The position numbers were made by a program, and so were the translations under genes. The notes under the pieces are model-generated. The model worked only from the letters and a program-made list of their open reading frames with translations, had not been told where the DNA came from and did no database searches. Below are positions 25,196 to 32,831 of a DNA stretch of 64,000 nt, piece after piece (within the stretch, counting starts at the first letter, position 1; every line of letters starts with the position of its first letter). Origin of the DNA: Palsa-870 sp035937155 (GTDB lineage: Bacteria; Chloroflexota; Dormibacteria; Dormibacterales; Dormibacteraceae); the NCBI GenBank assembly GCA_035937155.1, contig DASYVJ010000065.1, positions 73,002 to 137,001 on the forward strand, written 5' to 3'.

Positions 25196-25890
25196 CCCTA
25201 GGTGAGACCCTTGCTGCCAAGCGCGGCGAGCGTGGACTCACGATCGAGCAGGCGGCAACCGCGACCCGGATCCGTGCCCACTACCTGAGCGCGCTGGAAT
25301 CCGACCAGCTCGAGCGCCTGGCCTCGCCGGTATACGCGAAAGGCCACCTCACGACCTACGCGCGATACCTCGGCCTCGACCCCGAACCCCTCGTCAAGAT
25401 GATGAAAACCGAGGCGCGCGATCCCCGTCGCCAGCTCGGCGTCGGGAATTTCGCCGCACGACCTCGCATGGTCATCACCGCGCCGGCCATAGCCGCGGCC
25501 GGACTCGTCTTGCTGGCTGGAGCCTTCAGCGGCTACGCCTGGCGGCAGATTCAGGGAGACCAACGGCCGCCACTCACTTCACCTTCCGCGCAACTGGCGG
25601 CGATCACACCCCAAGGCACGCAGGCCCCTTCGCCATCGCCTCAACAGCGCCCTATCATCGTCGCCGTCAGAGTGACGGAAGAGGTCTGGATCAACGCGTT
25701 CGTTGACGGGAGGCCGGCATACGCGGACGCGGGGAAGACGCTTCCGGCCGGCTCGGTCGTGTACTTCAGCGGCGTCGATATCAAGATCACAAGCGGCAAG
25801 GCCGCATCGACGTTCATCACAATCGACGGGCGATCGATCGGCGCGCTGGGCGCGGGAGTGGCAACTCGGGACTTCACGTCCCAAACTTGA
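25192..25890 (+). CDS. RodZ-like helix-turn-helix membrane protein
   Basis: The 232-residue protein has an N-terminal Xre-type helix-turn-helix (about 5-70) starting LGETLAAKRGERGLTIEQ, a single membrane helix at about residues 97-116, a Pro/Ser/Gln-rich linker, and a C-terminal beta-rich DUF4115-like domain with VRVTEEVWINAFVDG. This is the layout of RodZ, which links MreB to the cell envelope and sets rod shape, and of related proteins encoded after ftsK in many Gram-positive-like genomes. The ATG overlaps the ftsK stop as ATGA. pgsA follows 13 bases later. RodZ-like is a domain-level call. Confidence 0.82.
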   Translation: MTLGETLAAKRGERGLTIEQAATATRIRAHYLSALESDQLERLASPVYAKGHLTTYARYLGLDPEPLVKMMKTEARDPRRQLGVGNFAARPRMVITAPAIAAAGLVLLAGAFSGYAWRQIQGDQRPPLTSPSAQLAAITPQGTQAPSPSPQQRPIIVAVRVTEEVWINAFVDGRPAYADAGKTLPAGSVVYFSGVDIKITSGKAASTFITIDGRSIGALGAGVATRDFTSQT

Positions 25891-25903
25891 CCCTAGGCAA
25901 GCC

Positions 25904-26980
25904 ATGAACATTCCGAATTCGCTGACGCTGAGCCGGCTGCTGGCGATCCCGCCCCTGATGGTGTTGCTCATGGTGCGGTTCCCTGGCCACGACCAACTGG
26001 CGGCCGCGCTCTTCATCGTCTTCTCTCTTACGGACACCCTCGACGGGCAGATCGCACGCCGGCGCGGGACGGTGAGCGACTTCGGCAAGTTCCTGGACCC
26101 GCTAGCGGACAAGCTCTTCGTCCTGTCGGTCCTGATCGTCCTGGTGCAGGAAGGCCTTGTCGCCGCCTGGGTGGTGGTCGTCATCTTCTCGCGCGAGCTC
26201 ATCATCACGATCCTGCGTTCGGTCGCCGCGGCTCAGGGTCGCGTGATCCCGGCGGCTCCTCTCGGCAAGACCAAGACCGTCATGCAGATGGGCGCTGTCA
26301 CCCTGCTGATCCTGCAGCGCCCGTACCCGATCGTCGTACCGGCCGCTGATCTCGTGGTCGGCCTGGCGATCGTTTTCACAATCTGGAGCGGCCTCGACTA
26401 TTTGTGGCGGTTCCGTTACCTGATCAGCTCGCGCGCCCCCAGCCGAGTCGGGCCGAGTAGGGGAGCGCCCGGGACGGAGGAGGGCGGTGCTGTGCTGGCG
26501 GGCCAGCTGGGCGAGCTCTTGCGAGAACGTGGCCTGACGGTCGCGGTCGCAGAATCGTGCACCGGCGGCATGGTGGGTTCACTGATCACCGACCAGCCCG
26601 GCAGCTCGGCTTATTTTCTCGGCGGCGTGATCGCGTATTCGGACGCCGTCAAGCGCGATGAGCTCGGCGTCCCGGCTGCTCTTCTGAAACGCCTTGGTGC
26701 GGTCAGCCCAGAGGTGGCGCAGGCCATGGCAGAGGGCGCGCGATCACGCTTTGGCAGCGACCTGGCGGCGGGCGTCACCGGGATCGCGGGCCCAGATGCT
26801 GACGGCTCGGGCAAGCCGGTGGGCCTGACTTACGTCGCGGTCGCATCTGAGCGTGGATCGTCAGTCCACGAATACCGGTTCACCGGAGACCGGTGGTCGA
26901 ACCGGCGCCAAGCGGCGGCCGAGGCGCTCCGGCTGGTGGCCGCAGAAGCTCGGTCAGTGGCGAAGGTCAAGACCGCTTGA
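25904..26980 (+). CDS. pgsA: PgsA phosphatidylglycerophosphate synthase in continuous frame with PncC
   Basis: Residues 1-175 are a CDP-alcohol phosphatidyltransferase that makes phosphatidylglycerol phosphate from CDP-diacylglycerol and glycerol 3-phosphate. The signature starts at Asp 44 (DTLDGQIARRRG) and continues with Gly 61, Asp 65 and Asp 69, fitting D-x2-DG-x2-AR-x8-G-x3-D-x3-D; several membrane helices surround it. Without any stop codon the frame continues through a Ser/Arg/Gly-rich linker (about 175-196) into a complete CinA C-terminal amidase domain, giving 358 residues. In most genomes pgsA and cinA/pncC are separate neighbours. A strong internal ribosome binding site suggests PncC may also be made alone. 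ATG 25904 is chosen because the upstream frame overlaps the RodZ-like gene. Confidence 0.9.
   Translation: MNIPNSLTLSRLLAIPPLMVLLMVRFPGHDQLAAALFIVFSLTDTLDGQIARRRGTVSDFGKFLDPLADKLFVLSVLIVLVQEGLVAAWVVVVIFSRELIITILRSVAAAQGRVIPAAPLGKTKTVMQMGAVTLLILQRPYPIVVPAADLVVGLAIVFTIWSGLDYLWRFRYLISSRAPSRVGPSRGAPGTEEGGAVLAGQLGELLRERGLTVAVAESCTGGMVGSLITDQPGSSAYFLGGVIAYSDAVKRDELGVPAALLKRLGAVSPEVAQAMAEGARSRFGSDLAAGVTGIAGPDADGSGKPVGLTYVAVASERGSSVHEYRFTGDRWSNRRQAAAEALRLVAAEARSVAKVKTA
26492..26980 (+). CDS. pncC: Nicotinamide-nucleotide amidase (CinA C-terminal domain), internal in-frame cistron
   Basis: PncC deamidates nicotinamide mononucleotide to recycle NAD breakdown products. The 162-residue module begins at GTG 26492, seven bases after GGAGGAGGG at 26476-26484, and carries AESCTGGMVGSLIT near residue 18 and TGIAGPDADGSGKPVG near residue 98. 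The start and length match free-standing PncC proteins. It shares the frame of pgsA, so the same DNA can yield a fusion and a free enzyme. CinA's N-terminal domain is absent. It is followed by the recA promoter, consistent with the common cinA-recA order. Confidence 0.8.
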   Translation: MLAGQLGELLRERGLTVAVAESCTGGMVGSLITDQPGSSAYFLGGVIAYSDAVKRDELGVPAALLKRLGAVSPEVAQAMAEGARSRFGSDLAAGVTGIAGPDADGSGKPVGLTYVAVASERGSSVHEYRFTGDRWSNRRQAAAEALRLVAAEARSVAKVKTA

Positions 26981-26989
26981 CAGCCTCTA

Positions 26990-27018
26990 TTGACAGAGAC
27001 GAACACATGTTCGATACT
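26990..27018 (+). promoter_or_regulatory. recA promoter with perfect SOS (LexA) box
   Basis: TTGACA at 26990-26995 and GATACT at 27013-27018 are separated by 17 bases. The spacer contains CGAACACATGTTCG at 27000-27013, a perfect match to the Gram-positive LexA site CGAAC-N4-GTTCG. Another TTGACA lies at 26977-26982. LexA encoded at 40317-40931 is the expected repressor. Confidence 0.92.
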
Positions 27019-27112
27019 TTCCCGACGGCCACCTACGAAGCTGTGTAAAGACCATTGCTCTCAGCACCACGACGTAGAACACTCGCCGCAACCACCTAGG
27101 AGGCATCAAGAA

Positions 27113-28174
27113 TTGGAAAAGGAAAAAGAGAAGTCCCTCGACTCAGCGATGGCCCAGATCGTCAAGAGCTATGGCAAGGGTTCGATCATGAAGTTGGGTG
27201 AGCAGGCTGCGCTGCGCGGTGAGATCACCGTTATCCCGACAGGTGCGCTGCTGCTCGATCTCGCGCTCGGAGTGGGGGGGATCCCGCGCGGCCGCGTGAC
27301 CGAGCTGTACGGCCCCGAATCGGCGGGCAAGACGACTCTCGCCCTCCATGTCATCGCCGAAGCTCAGAAGCAGGGCGGCGTGGCTGCGTTCGTGGACGCC
27401 GAGCACGCCCTGGACCCGCTGTACGCCTCGCGCATCGGAGTCAAGATCGACGACCTCCTGATCAGCCAGCCGGACACCGGCGAGCAGGCACTCGAGATCG
27501 TCGAGGTCCTCGTTCGCTCAGGGGCCGTCGATGTGATCGTCATCGACTCCGTGGCGGCGCTCGTGCCCAAAGCCGAAATCGAGGGCGAGATGGGAGACTC
27601 CCACATGGGCCTGCAAGCCCGGCTGATGTCGCAGGCGCTCCGGAAGCTCACGGCGGCAATCTCGAAGTCGAACTGCTCCGTCATCTTCCTGAACCAGCTG
27701 CGCGAGAAGGTCGGAATCATGTTCGGCAACCCCGAGACGCAGCCAGGCGGCCGCGCCCTCAAGTTCTACTCGTCTGTTCGCCTCGACATCCGGAAGGTCG
27801 AGGTGATCAAGTCGGGACTCGACTCGGTCGGGGCTCGAGTGAAGGTCAAGGTAGTGAAGAATAAGGTCGCGCCGCCGTTTCGCTCGGCCGAGTTCGACAT
27901 CCTCTTCAACGAGGGCATCTCGCGCGAAGGTTCGCTGATCGACGCCGCGATCGAATACGCGGTTCTCGAGAAGAGCGGCACGTGGATGTCCTACGGTGAC
28001 CAGCGCCTCGGCCAGGGACGCGAGAACGTCCGCAACTACCTGCGCGAGAACCCGACGCTGTCGGGGGAGATCGAGGCCAAGGTCAGGGAAAAGGCCGCCG
28101 GCGGGACCGCGTCTGCGGTGTTGAAGGCGGCAGGCGTCGTGAAGGCTCCGGCAGGTGCGGACGAGGAGCTCTAG
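27113..28174 (+). CDS. recA: Recombinase RecA
   Basis: RecA performs homologous strand exchange and activates LexA self-cleavage. I place the start at TTG 27113, nine bases after AGGAGG at 27098-27103; the frame extends to 26990 but that would run through the promoter. The 353-residue protein shows Walker A GPESAGKTTLALH near residue 65, the Walker B region VIVIDSVAALVPKAEIEGEM, loop L2 around FLNQLREKVGIMFGNPETQ, and KFYSSVRLDIRK. The C-terminus is Ala/Glu-rich and of normal length. A 94-base leader separates promoter and start. recX overlaps its end. Confidence 0.97.
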   Translation: MEKEKEKSLDSAMAQIVKSYGKGSIMKLGEQAALRGEITVIPTGALLLDLALGVGGIPRGRVTELYGPESAGKTTLALHVIAEAQKQGGVAAFVDAEHALDPLYASRIGVKIDDLLISQPDTGEQALEIVEVLVRSGAVDVIVIDSVAALVPKAEIEGEMGDSHMGLQARLMSQALRKLTAAISKSNCSVIFLNQLREKVGIMFGNPETQPGGRALKFYSSVRLDIRKVEVIKSGLDSVGARVKVKVVKNKVAPPFRSAEFDILFNEGISREGSLIDAAIEYAVLEKSGTWMSYGDQRLGQGRENVRNYLRENPTLSGEIEAKVREKAAGGTASAVLKAAGVVKAPAGADEEL

Positions 28175-28673
28175 CCCGGCAACACCCGCCGCCTCTCGCC
28201 GGCCTCAGTCCAGCGCCTTGGGCGCGGGGCTCCGCCTGCTCGGTCAGCGGGCACATTCCCGGGTCGAGATGCAACGCAAGCTCGGACGGCGTGGGTACAC
28301 ACCGGAGGAGATCGACTCCGCCTTGGGCCGGCTGGACGACCTTGGCTACCTGAACGATCTCTCCTTCGCGGAGGAGCTGGTGAGGCGCAGGTCAGTGTCG
28401 CGGGGTCCGCGGGCCCTTTCCGCTGAGCTCGCCCGACGGGGTGTGGGTCGAGCCCAAGCGGACCGGGCGCTGGCCAGCTACAACGACGCTCTGCAGATGG
28501 CCGCTGCCATGCGGATCATCGAACGGACGTACGAAAACAGGGAGATCACGGCGTACCGCGAGATGCTGGACCGTGTCGGTTCGAAGCTGCTGCGGCGGGG
28601 CTTTTCGACGACCATCGTCCGCGCCGCCTGCTCCGCGGTGCTAGCGGGAGCGTCGCAACACCCCGAAGACTAG
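28155..28673 (+). CDS. recX: Regulatory protein RecX
   Basis: RecX binds RecA filaments and limits their activity. The 172-residue protein has the three-helix repeats of the family: RAHSRVEMQRKLGRRGY near residue 33, then IDSALGRLDDLGYLNDLSFA, and RGPRALSAELARRGVG. It begins with GTG 28155 inside the last codons of recA and overlaps it by 20 bases, so expression should follow the SOS-controlled recA promoter. The Pro/Ser-rich first 25 residues are not part of the domain, so a later start cannot be excluded. Confidence 0.88.
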   Translation: MRTRSSSPATPAASRRPQSSALGAGLRLLGQRAHSRVEMQRKLGRRGYTPEEIDSALGRLDDLGYLNDLSFAEELVRRRSVSRGPRALSAELARRGVGRAQADRALASYNDALQMAAAMRIIERTYENREITAYREMLDRVGSKLLRRGFSTTIVRAACSAVLAGASQHPED

Positions 28674-28733
28674 AATTTGATTCACACGGGCGTTCACGAG
28701 GGCGCTCGTAAGTCATAGAGCCAACCCTAAACG

Positions 28734-28749
28734 GGACCTTAAGAGGTCC
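28734..28749 (+). other. Small hairpin in recX-rny gap
   Basis: GGACCT/AGGTCC forms a perfect 6-bp stem with a 4-base loop in the 123-base gap between recX and rny. It has no T tail. A TTGACA-like sequence at about 28767-28772 lies closer to rny but no good -10 box is seen, so I do not call a promoter. Confidence 0.35.
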
Positions 28750-28796
28750 TGCGATGGTTCCGCACTTTGACAATCGAATAACGAGGTGCATGTCAC

Positions 28797-30326
28797 ATGC
28801 CTATCTACGTCTTCGTACCGCTTTTGGTGGTGGCATTCCTCGCCGGTTGTGGGGTGGCTTATTTGCTGCTTCAGCGCCGGCAGGGCGAGGGGACGAGCGC
28901 TCTGGAGCTCAAAGCCCAGCAGGCAGTCGCCGAGGCCGAAACGCAGGCCAAGGAAAAGCTGCTCGAAGCCAAGGAGGAAGCGGTTCAGATCCGCACCGCC
29001 GCCGAACAGGAAGCCCGCGAGTATCGGGTTCAGTCTCAACAGATCGAAAAGCGCCTTCTACAGAAGGAGGAGAACCTCGACCGCAAGGGCGAGGATGTCA
29101 ACCGGCGTGAGCGTGAGCTCGGCGGCCGGGAGAAGTCGCTGGACGAGATCAAAGCGCAGCTCGAGGACACCTACCGCCAGCAGGAGAAAGAGCTTCAGCG
29201 GGTCGCCAACATGACCCGCCAGGAAGCTTCAGGAATCCTGATGGGGCAGGTCGAGCAGGACCTCCGCAACGAAGTGGCCCGCAAGGTACGCGAAGCGGAG
29301 CTGGCCGCGCGCGACGAAAGCGAGCGCCGCGCCCGAGAGATCGTCACCGAGTCGATCCAGCGCATCGCCGCCGACCAGACCGCCGAGGTCTCGGTTTCGG
29401 TGCTGCCGCTGCCGACGGACGAGCTCAAGGGACGCATCATCGGCAAGGAAGGGCGCAACATCCGCGCTCTCCAGCAGGCGACCGGGATCGACTTAATCGT
29501 CGACGACACCCCGGAAGCCGTCATCATCAGCGGCTTCGACCCCGTCCGCCGCGAGGTGGCGCGGGTCGCGCTGAACAAGCTCATCGTCGACGGCCGGATC
29601 CATCCGGCCCGAATCGAAGAGATCGTCGCCAAGTCCCGACAGGAGGTCCTGCAACGGGTCAAAGAGGAAGGTGAGGCGGCGGTCCTGGAGGTCGGCTTGC
29701 AGGGACTCCATCCCGAGGTCGTCCGCCATCTCGGCATCCTGCGGTTCCGTACGAGCTACGGGCAGCAGGTGCTGAATCACTCGAAGGAGGTCGCTTATCT
29801 CGCCGCCATGATGGCGTCCGAGATCGGCGCCGACGTCCGCACCGCGAAGCTGTCGGGACTCTTGCACGACATCGGCAAGTCCATCGACCACGAGGTCGAG
29901 GGCTCGCACGCGGTGATCGGAGCAGACCTGCTGCAGCGACATGGGGTTCCCGCCCCGGTCGTGCACGCAGTGCGCGCTCATCACTACGACGAGGAACCCC
30001 ATAGTATCGAGGCGCTGTTGCTGATCGCGGCCGACGCCATCTCCGCTGCCCGCCCGGGAGCGCGCAGGGAGTCGCTGGAGGCTTACGTCAAGCGGCTCGA
30101 GAAGCTGGAGGAGATCGCGAACTCCTTCCAGGGTGTCCAGCAGTCCTACGCCATCCAGGCCGGCCGCGAGGTTCGGATCCTGGTCAAACCGGAGCAGATC
30201 GACGATACCGCCGCTCAGCTCATGGCGCGCGACATCGCGAAACGCATCGAAAGCGAGCTCAGTTTTCCGGGCCAGATCCGCGTCACAGTGGTGCGTGAGA
30301 CCAGGGCCATCGAGTACGCCAAGTAG
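28797..30326 (+). CDS. rny: Ribonuclease Y
   Basis: RNase Y is a membrane-anchored endoribonuclease that starts mRNA decay in many Gram-positive bacteria. The 509-residue product has one N-terminal membrane helix (about 3-25), a long coiled coil (about 35-190, Glu/Arg/Gln-rich), a KH domain with IIGKEGRNIRALQQATG near residue 211, and an HD domain with LLHDIGKSIDHEVEGSHA near residue 355. ATG 28797 follows GAGG by about ten bases. The transcript ends at a strong terminator after a repeat copy. Confidence 0.96.
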   Translation: MPIYVFVPLLVVAFLAGCGVAYLLLQRRQGEGTSALELKAQQAVAEAETQAKEKLLEAKEEAVQIRTAAEQEAREYRVQSQQIEKRLLQKEENLDRKGEDVNRRERELGGREKSLDEIKAQLEDTYRQQEKELQRVANMTRQEASGILMGQVEQDLRNEVARKVREAELAARDESERRAREIVTESIQRIAADQTAEVSVSVLPLPTDELKGRIIGKEGRNIRALQQATGIDLIVDDTPEAVIISGFDPVRREVARVALNKLIVDGRIHPARIEEIVAKSRQEVLQRVKEEGEAAVLEVGLQGLHPEVVRHLGILRFRTSYGQQVLNHSKEVAYLAAMMASEIGADVRTAKLSGLLHDIGKSIDHEVEGSHAVIGADLLQRHGVPAPVVHAVRAHHYDEEPHSIEALLLIAADAISAARPGARRESLEAYVKRLEKLEEIANSFQGVQQSYAIQAGREVRILVKPEQIDDTAAQLMARDIAKRIESELSFPGQIRVTVVRETRAIEYAK

Positions 30327-30346
30327 ATCAAGTTCGAACCTGCCCT

Positions 30347-30393
30347 CCCTCTCCCCATTTGGGGAGAGGGCTAGGGGTGAGGGGCGGGGGAGA
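30347..30393. repeat. Dispersed palindromic repeat, copy E (after rny)
   Basis: A perfect 10-bp stem (30347-30356 with 30361-30370, CCCTCTCCCC/GGGGAGAGGG) with loop ATTT is followed by CTAGGGGTGAGGGGCGGGGG. It lies directly upstream of the true terminator, showing that the repeat and the terminator are separate structures. Confidence 0.8.
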
Positions 30394-30412
30394 GACTGGC
30401 GAACCGACCGTC

Positions 30413-30444
30413 AAAGGGAGTCCCGCAGTGGGACTCCCTTTTTT
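30413..30444 (+). terminator. Rho-independent terminator of the rny transcript
   Basis: A perfect 12-bp stem (30413-30424 with 30430-30441, AAAGGGAGTCCC/GGGACTCCCTTT) with a 5-base loop is followed by a run of T (through 30444). It is the clearest intrinsic terminator in the window. It separates rny from ymdB. Confidence 0.92.
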
Positions 30445-30464
30445 GTTGTCAATAGACTGTCCGG

Positions 30465-31259
30465 GTGCCGGATGACGCGTTTCGGATCCTGTTCGTAGCT
30501 GACGTCGTCGGCCACCCTGGTCGTGACGCAGTCAAAGCGATCCTGCCGGGACTCAAGAACGAGGTCGGAGCCGACCTCGCCATTGTCAACGGCGAGAACG
30601 CCGCGGGTGGCTTCGGCCTGACCGCAAAGATCGCGGCGGAGATCAAGGCAGCCGGAGCCGACGTCATCACGACCGGCAACCACGTGTTCGCCCAGAAGGA
30701 GTTCGTGCCCGAGCTGCCGGGCCTCGAGCGGGTACTGCGGCCGGCCAACTACCCTCCGGCCGCGCCGGGCCAGGGCTCCTGCGTTGTCGAAGCCTCCGGC
30801 CGGCAGGTGCTCGTCATGAACCTGATGGGCCGGATCTTCACGGCCGAGAACCTGGACGATCCGTTCCGAGCGGCAGACGCCATCCTGGCCGCCCACCCCG
30901 ACTCCACGATCGTTTTCTGCGATATGCACGCCGAAACGACCTCGGAGAAGACGGCGATGGGCTGGTACCTCGACGGGCGGGCCAGCGCTGTGGTGGGCAC
31001 CCACACCCATATCCCGACAGCGGATGCCCGGGTGCTGACCAAGGGCACCGCCTACGTCACAGACGTCGGCATGGTCGGCCCCAGAGACGGGTGTATCGGC
31101 ATGGACAAGGACATCGTTCTCCAGCGCTTCCTGACGGCCATGCCCAACCGGTTCGCGGTCGCGCCCGGACCAGTGACATTCAATTCAGTACTGGTTACCA
31201 TTAATGGTTCCACCGGCCGGGCAACGTCTATCCAGCGAATCGATCGCGAACATGTTTGA
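30465..31259 (+). CDS. ymdB: YmdB-family metallophosphoesterase
   Basis: This 264-residue enzyme belongs to the TIGR00282/YmdB group of calcineurin-like phosphoesterases. Bacillus YmdB cleaves 2',3'-cyclic nucleotides and affects RNase Y-linked RNA turnover and biofilm fate. The motifs are ILFVADVVGHPGRDAV, NGENAAGGFG near residue 42, GNHVF near residue 68, and late THTHIPTADARV with the metal-binding His residues. It begins with GTG 30465 just after the rny terminator, and is followed by spoVS after 13 bases. The rny-ymdB-spoVS neighbourhood is conserved in several phyla. Confidence 0.93.
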   Translation: MPDDAFRILFVADVVGHPGRDAVKAILPGLKNEVGADLAIVNGENAAGGFGLTAKIAAEIKAAGADVITTGNHVFAQKEFVPELPGLERVLRPANYPPAAPGQGSCVVEASGRQVLVMNLMGRIFTAENLDDPFRAADAILAAHPDSTIVFCDMHAETTSEKTAMGWYLDGRASAVVGTHTHIPTADARVLTKGTAYVTDVGMVGPRDGCIGMDKDIVLQRFLTAMPNRFAVAPGPVTFNSVLVTINGSTGRATSIQRIDREHV

Positions 31260-31272
31260 AGGGGTTCCAGCA

Positions 31273-31554
31273 ATGACCACGGAGCGCGCTCCAGTAGAGG
31301 TGTTGAAAGTTTCGGCTACCTCCAAGCCGGTCGCCGTCGCTGGAGCAATCGCCGGTGTGATCCGCAGCAAAGGCCGGGTGGAAGTCCAGGCCATCGGGGC
31401 CGGCGCCATCAACCAGGCTGTCAAGGCGATCGCCATCTCGCGCGGCTACGTCGCGCCGGGCGGGCTCGATCTTGTGTGCATCCCGGCGTTCATTGACATC
31501 TCGATCGACGGCGAGGAGCGCACAGGCATCCGGTTGTTGGTGGAGAGCAGATAA
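31273..31554 (+). CDS. spoVS: Stage V sporulation protein S (SpoVS) family, Alba-like
   Basis: SpoVS is a small Alba-fold, possibly nucleic-acid-binding protein that influences septation and sporulation in Bacillus but also exists in non-sporulating bacteria. ATG 31273 is preferred over upstream starts because GAAGGGG lies about eight bases before it; the product is 93 residues with VLKVSATSKPVAVAGAIAG, then a segment ending AIGAGAINQAVKAIAI. The stop TAA overlaps ATA 31551, the likely start of miaB. No other sporulation gene is in the window. Confidence 0.93.
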   Translation: MTTERAPVEVLKVSATSKPVAVAGAIAGVIRSKGRVEVQAIGAGAINQAVKAIAISRGYVAPGGLDLVCIPAFIDISIDGEERTGIRLLVESR

Positions 31555-32831
31555 CGCCAGGGCGCGCCCGCTCCTTCAACATCTGGACGATCGGCTGCCA
31601 GATGAACGCAGCGGACTCGGAGAGCCTGGCGCGAAGGCTCCTTGCCGCAGGCTACGTCGAGGACTCGCTCGAACGCGCCGACGTCGCTATCCTCAACACC
31701 TGCGTCGTCCGCCGGGCCTCAGAGGACCGCGTGTACTCGAGGCTGCACGAGCTCAAGGCATGGAAGACGCCGGAGCGCACGATCGCGGTCACGGGCTGCA
31801 TCGTGGCCAAGGAAGGCGACGAGCTTCGGCGTAAGTTCCCGCAGCTCGACGCTGTGGTCCCCATCGGCGAGTACGAGGATTTTCTCGCCGGCCTCGAGTC
31901 GCGGTACGACTACTCGCAAGGCGAGGCGCTGCCGCAGGCCGGACGCACCGGAATCAGCCACTACGTGCGCGTCATCCAGGGCTGCGATCACAACTGCACG
32001 TTCTGCATCGTGCCGAGGGTGCGCGGCCGCGAGCGCCACGTGCCGATGGGCCAGGTTGTCGCGGAGTGCAGCCAAGCGGTGGCCGATGGCGCGCGCGAGG
32101 TCGTGCTGCTCGGCCAGAACGTGGACGACTACAGTGACCCTGCCGGGCGAGGCGGGCTTGCCAGGTTGGTCCGCGAAGTCGAGCAGATTCCCGGCCTGAA
32201 GCGCCTTCGGTTTCTCACCTCACACCCCCAGGACCTCGAGCCGGAGCTGCTCGAGGTGATGGCCGCGAGCGACATCGTCTGCCGCGAGCTGCAGCTGCCG
32301 GTGCAGTCGGGCGACGACACGATCCTCAAGCGCATGGCGCGCGGCTACCAGATGCGGCACTACCGCGCGATCGTCGAGCGGGCACGCGCGCTGATGCCGG
32401 ACCTCGGGCTCGTGACCGATGTCATCGTCGGGTTTCCCGGCGAATCAGAGGCGGCGTTCCTGAACACGCGTGCCTTGCTCGAGGAGATCGAGTTTGAAGT
32501 GGTTCACCTGGCGATGTACTCGCCCCGACCCGGCACGTATGCCGCAACCCGGATGGAGGACGACGTCCCCCAAGAAGAGAAGCTTCGCCGCCTCAACGAC
32601 CTGCTGGCCCTCCAGCGAGGTATCGCAACACGCAAGACCGCGCGCTGGATCGGACGTGACGTGGAGGTCCTGATCGAGGGATGGGACGAGCTCAACAGGC
32701 CATTTGGACGGATCCGGCAGGGCAAGCGGGCGATCGTGCTGAAAGGCGGCGATATCGCGCCAGGCCAGCTGCTGAACATACGAGTCGTGCAGGCCACCGC
32801 GGGCCAACTTTTGGGACTCCCTGCCGCGTGA
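31551..32831 (+). CDS. miaB: tRNA-2-methylthio-N6-dimethylallyladenosine synthase, probable ATA start
   Basis: MiaB is a radical-SAM methylthiotransferase that modifies A37 next to the anticodon. The N-terminal domain begins FNIWTIGCQMN, whose Cys is a ligand of the auxiliary Fe-S cluster. The radical-SAM motif is CDHNCTFC near residue 146, and a TRAM domain ends the protein. The first in-frame ATG (31602) lies just after that Cys and would remove it. ATA 31551 overlaps the spoVS stop as ATAA, with GGAG at 31542-31545; it gives 426 residues, the usual length. MiaA is also encoded nearby (36973), so both steps of ms2i6A synthesis are present. Confidence 0.9.
   Translation: MTPGRARSFNIWTIGCQMNAADSESLARRLLAAGYVEDSLERADVAILNTCVVRRASEDRVYSRLHELKAWKTPERTIAVTGCIVAKEGDELRRKFPQLDAVVPIGEYEDFLAGLESRYDYSQGEALPQAGRTGISHYVRVIQGCDHNCTFCIVPRVRGRERHVPMGQVVAECSQAVADGAREVVLLGQNVDDYSDPAGRGGLARLVREVEQIPGLKRLRFLTSHPQDLEPELLEVMAASDIVCRELQLPVQSGDDTILKRMARGYQMRHYRAIVERARALMPDLGLVTDVIVGFPGESEAAFLNTRALLEEIEFEVVHLAMYSPRPGTYAATRMEDDVPQEEKLRRLNDLLALQRGIATRKTARWIGRDVEVLIEGWDELNRPFGRIRQGKRAIVLKGGDIAPGQLLNIRVVQATAGQLLGLPAA

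Noticed and set aside
30325..30345. AGTTCGAACCT resembling a tRNA T-arm.
   Set aside because: No acceptor, D or anticodon stem can be built around it; it is the 3' flank of rny.
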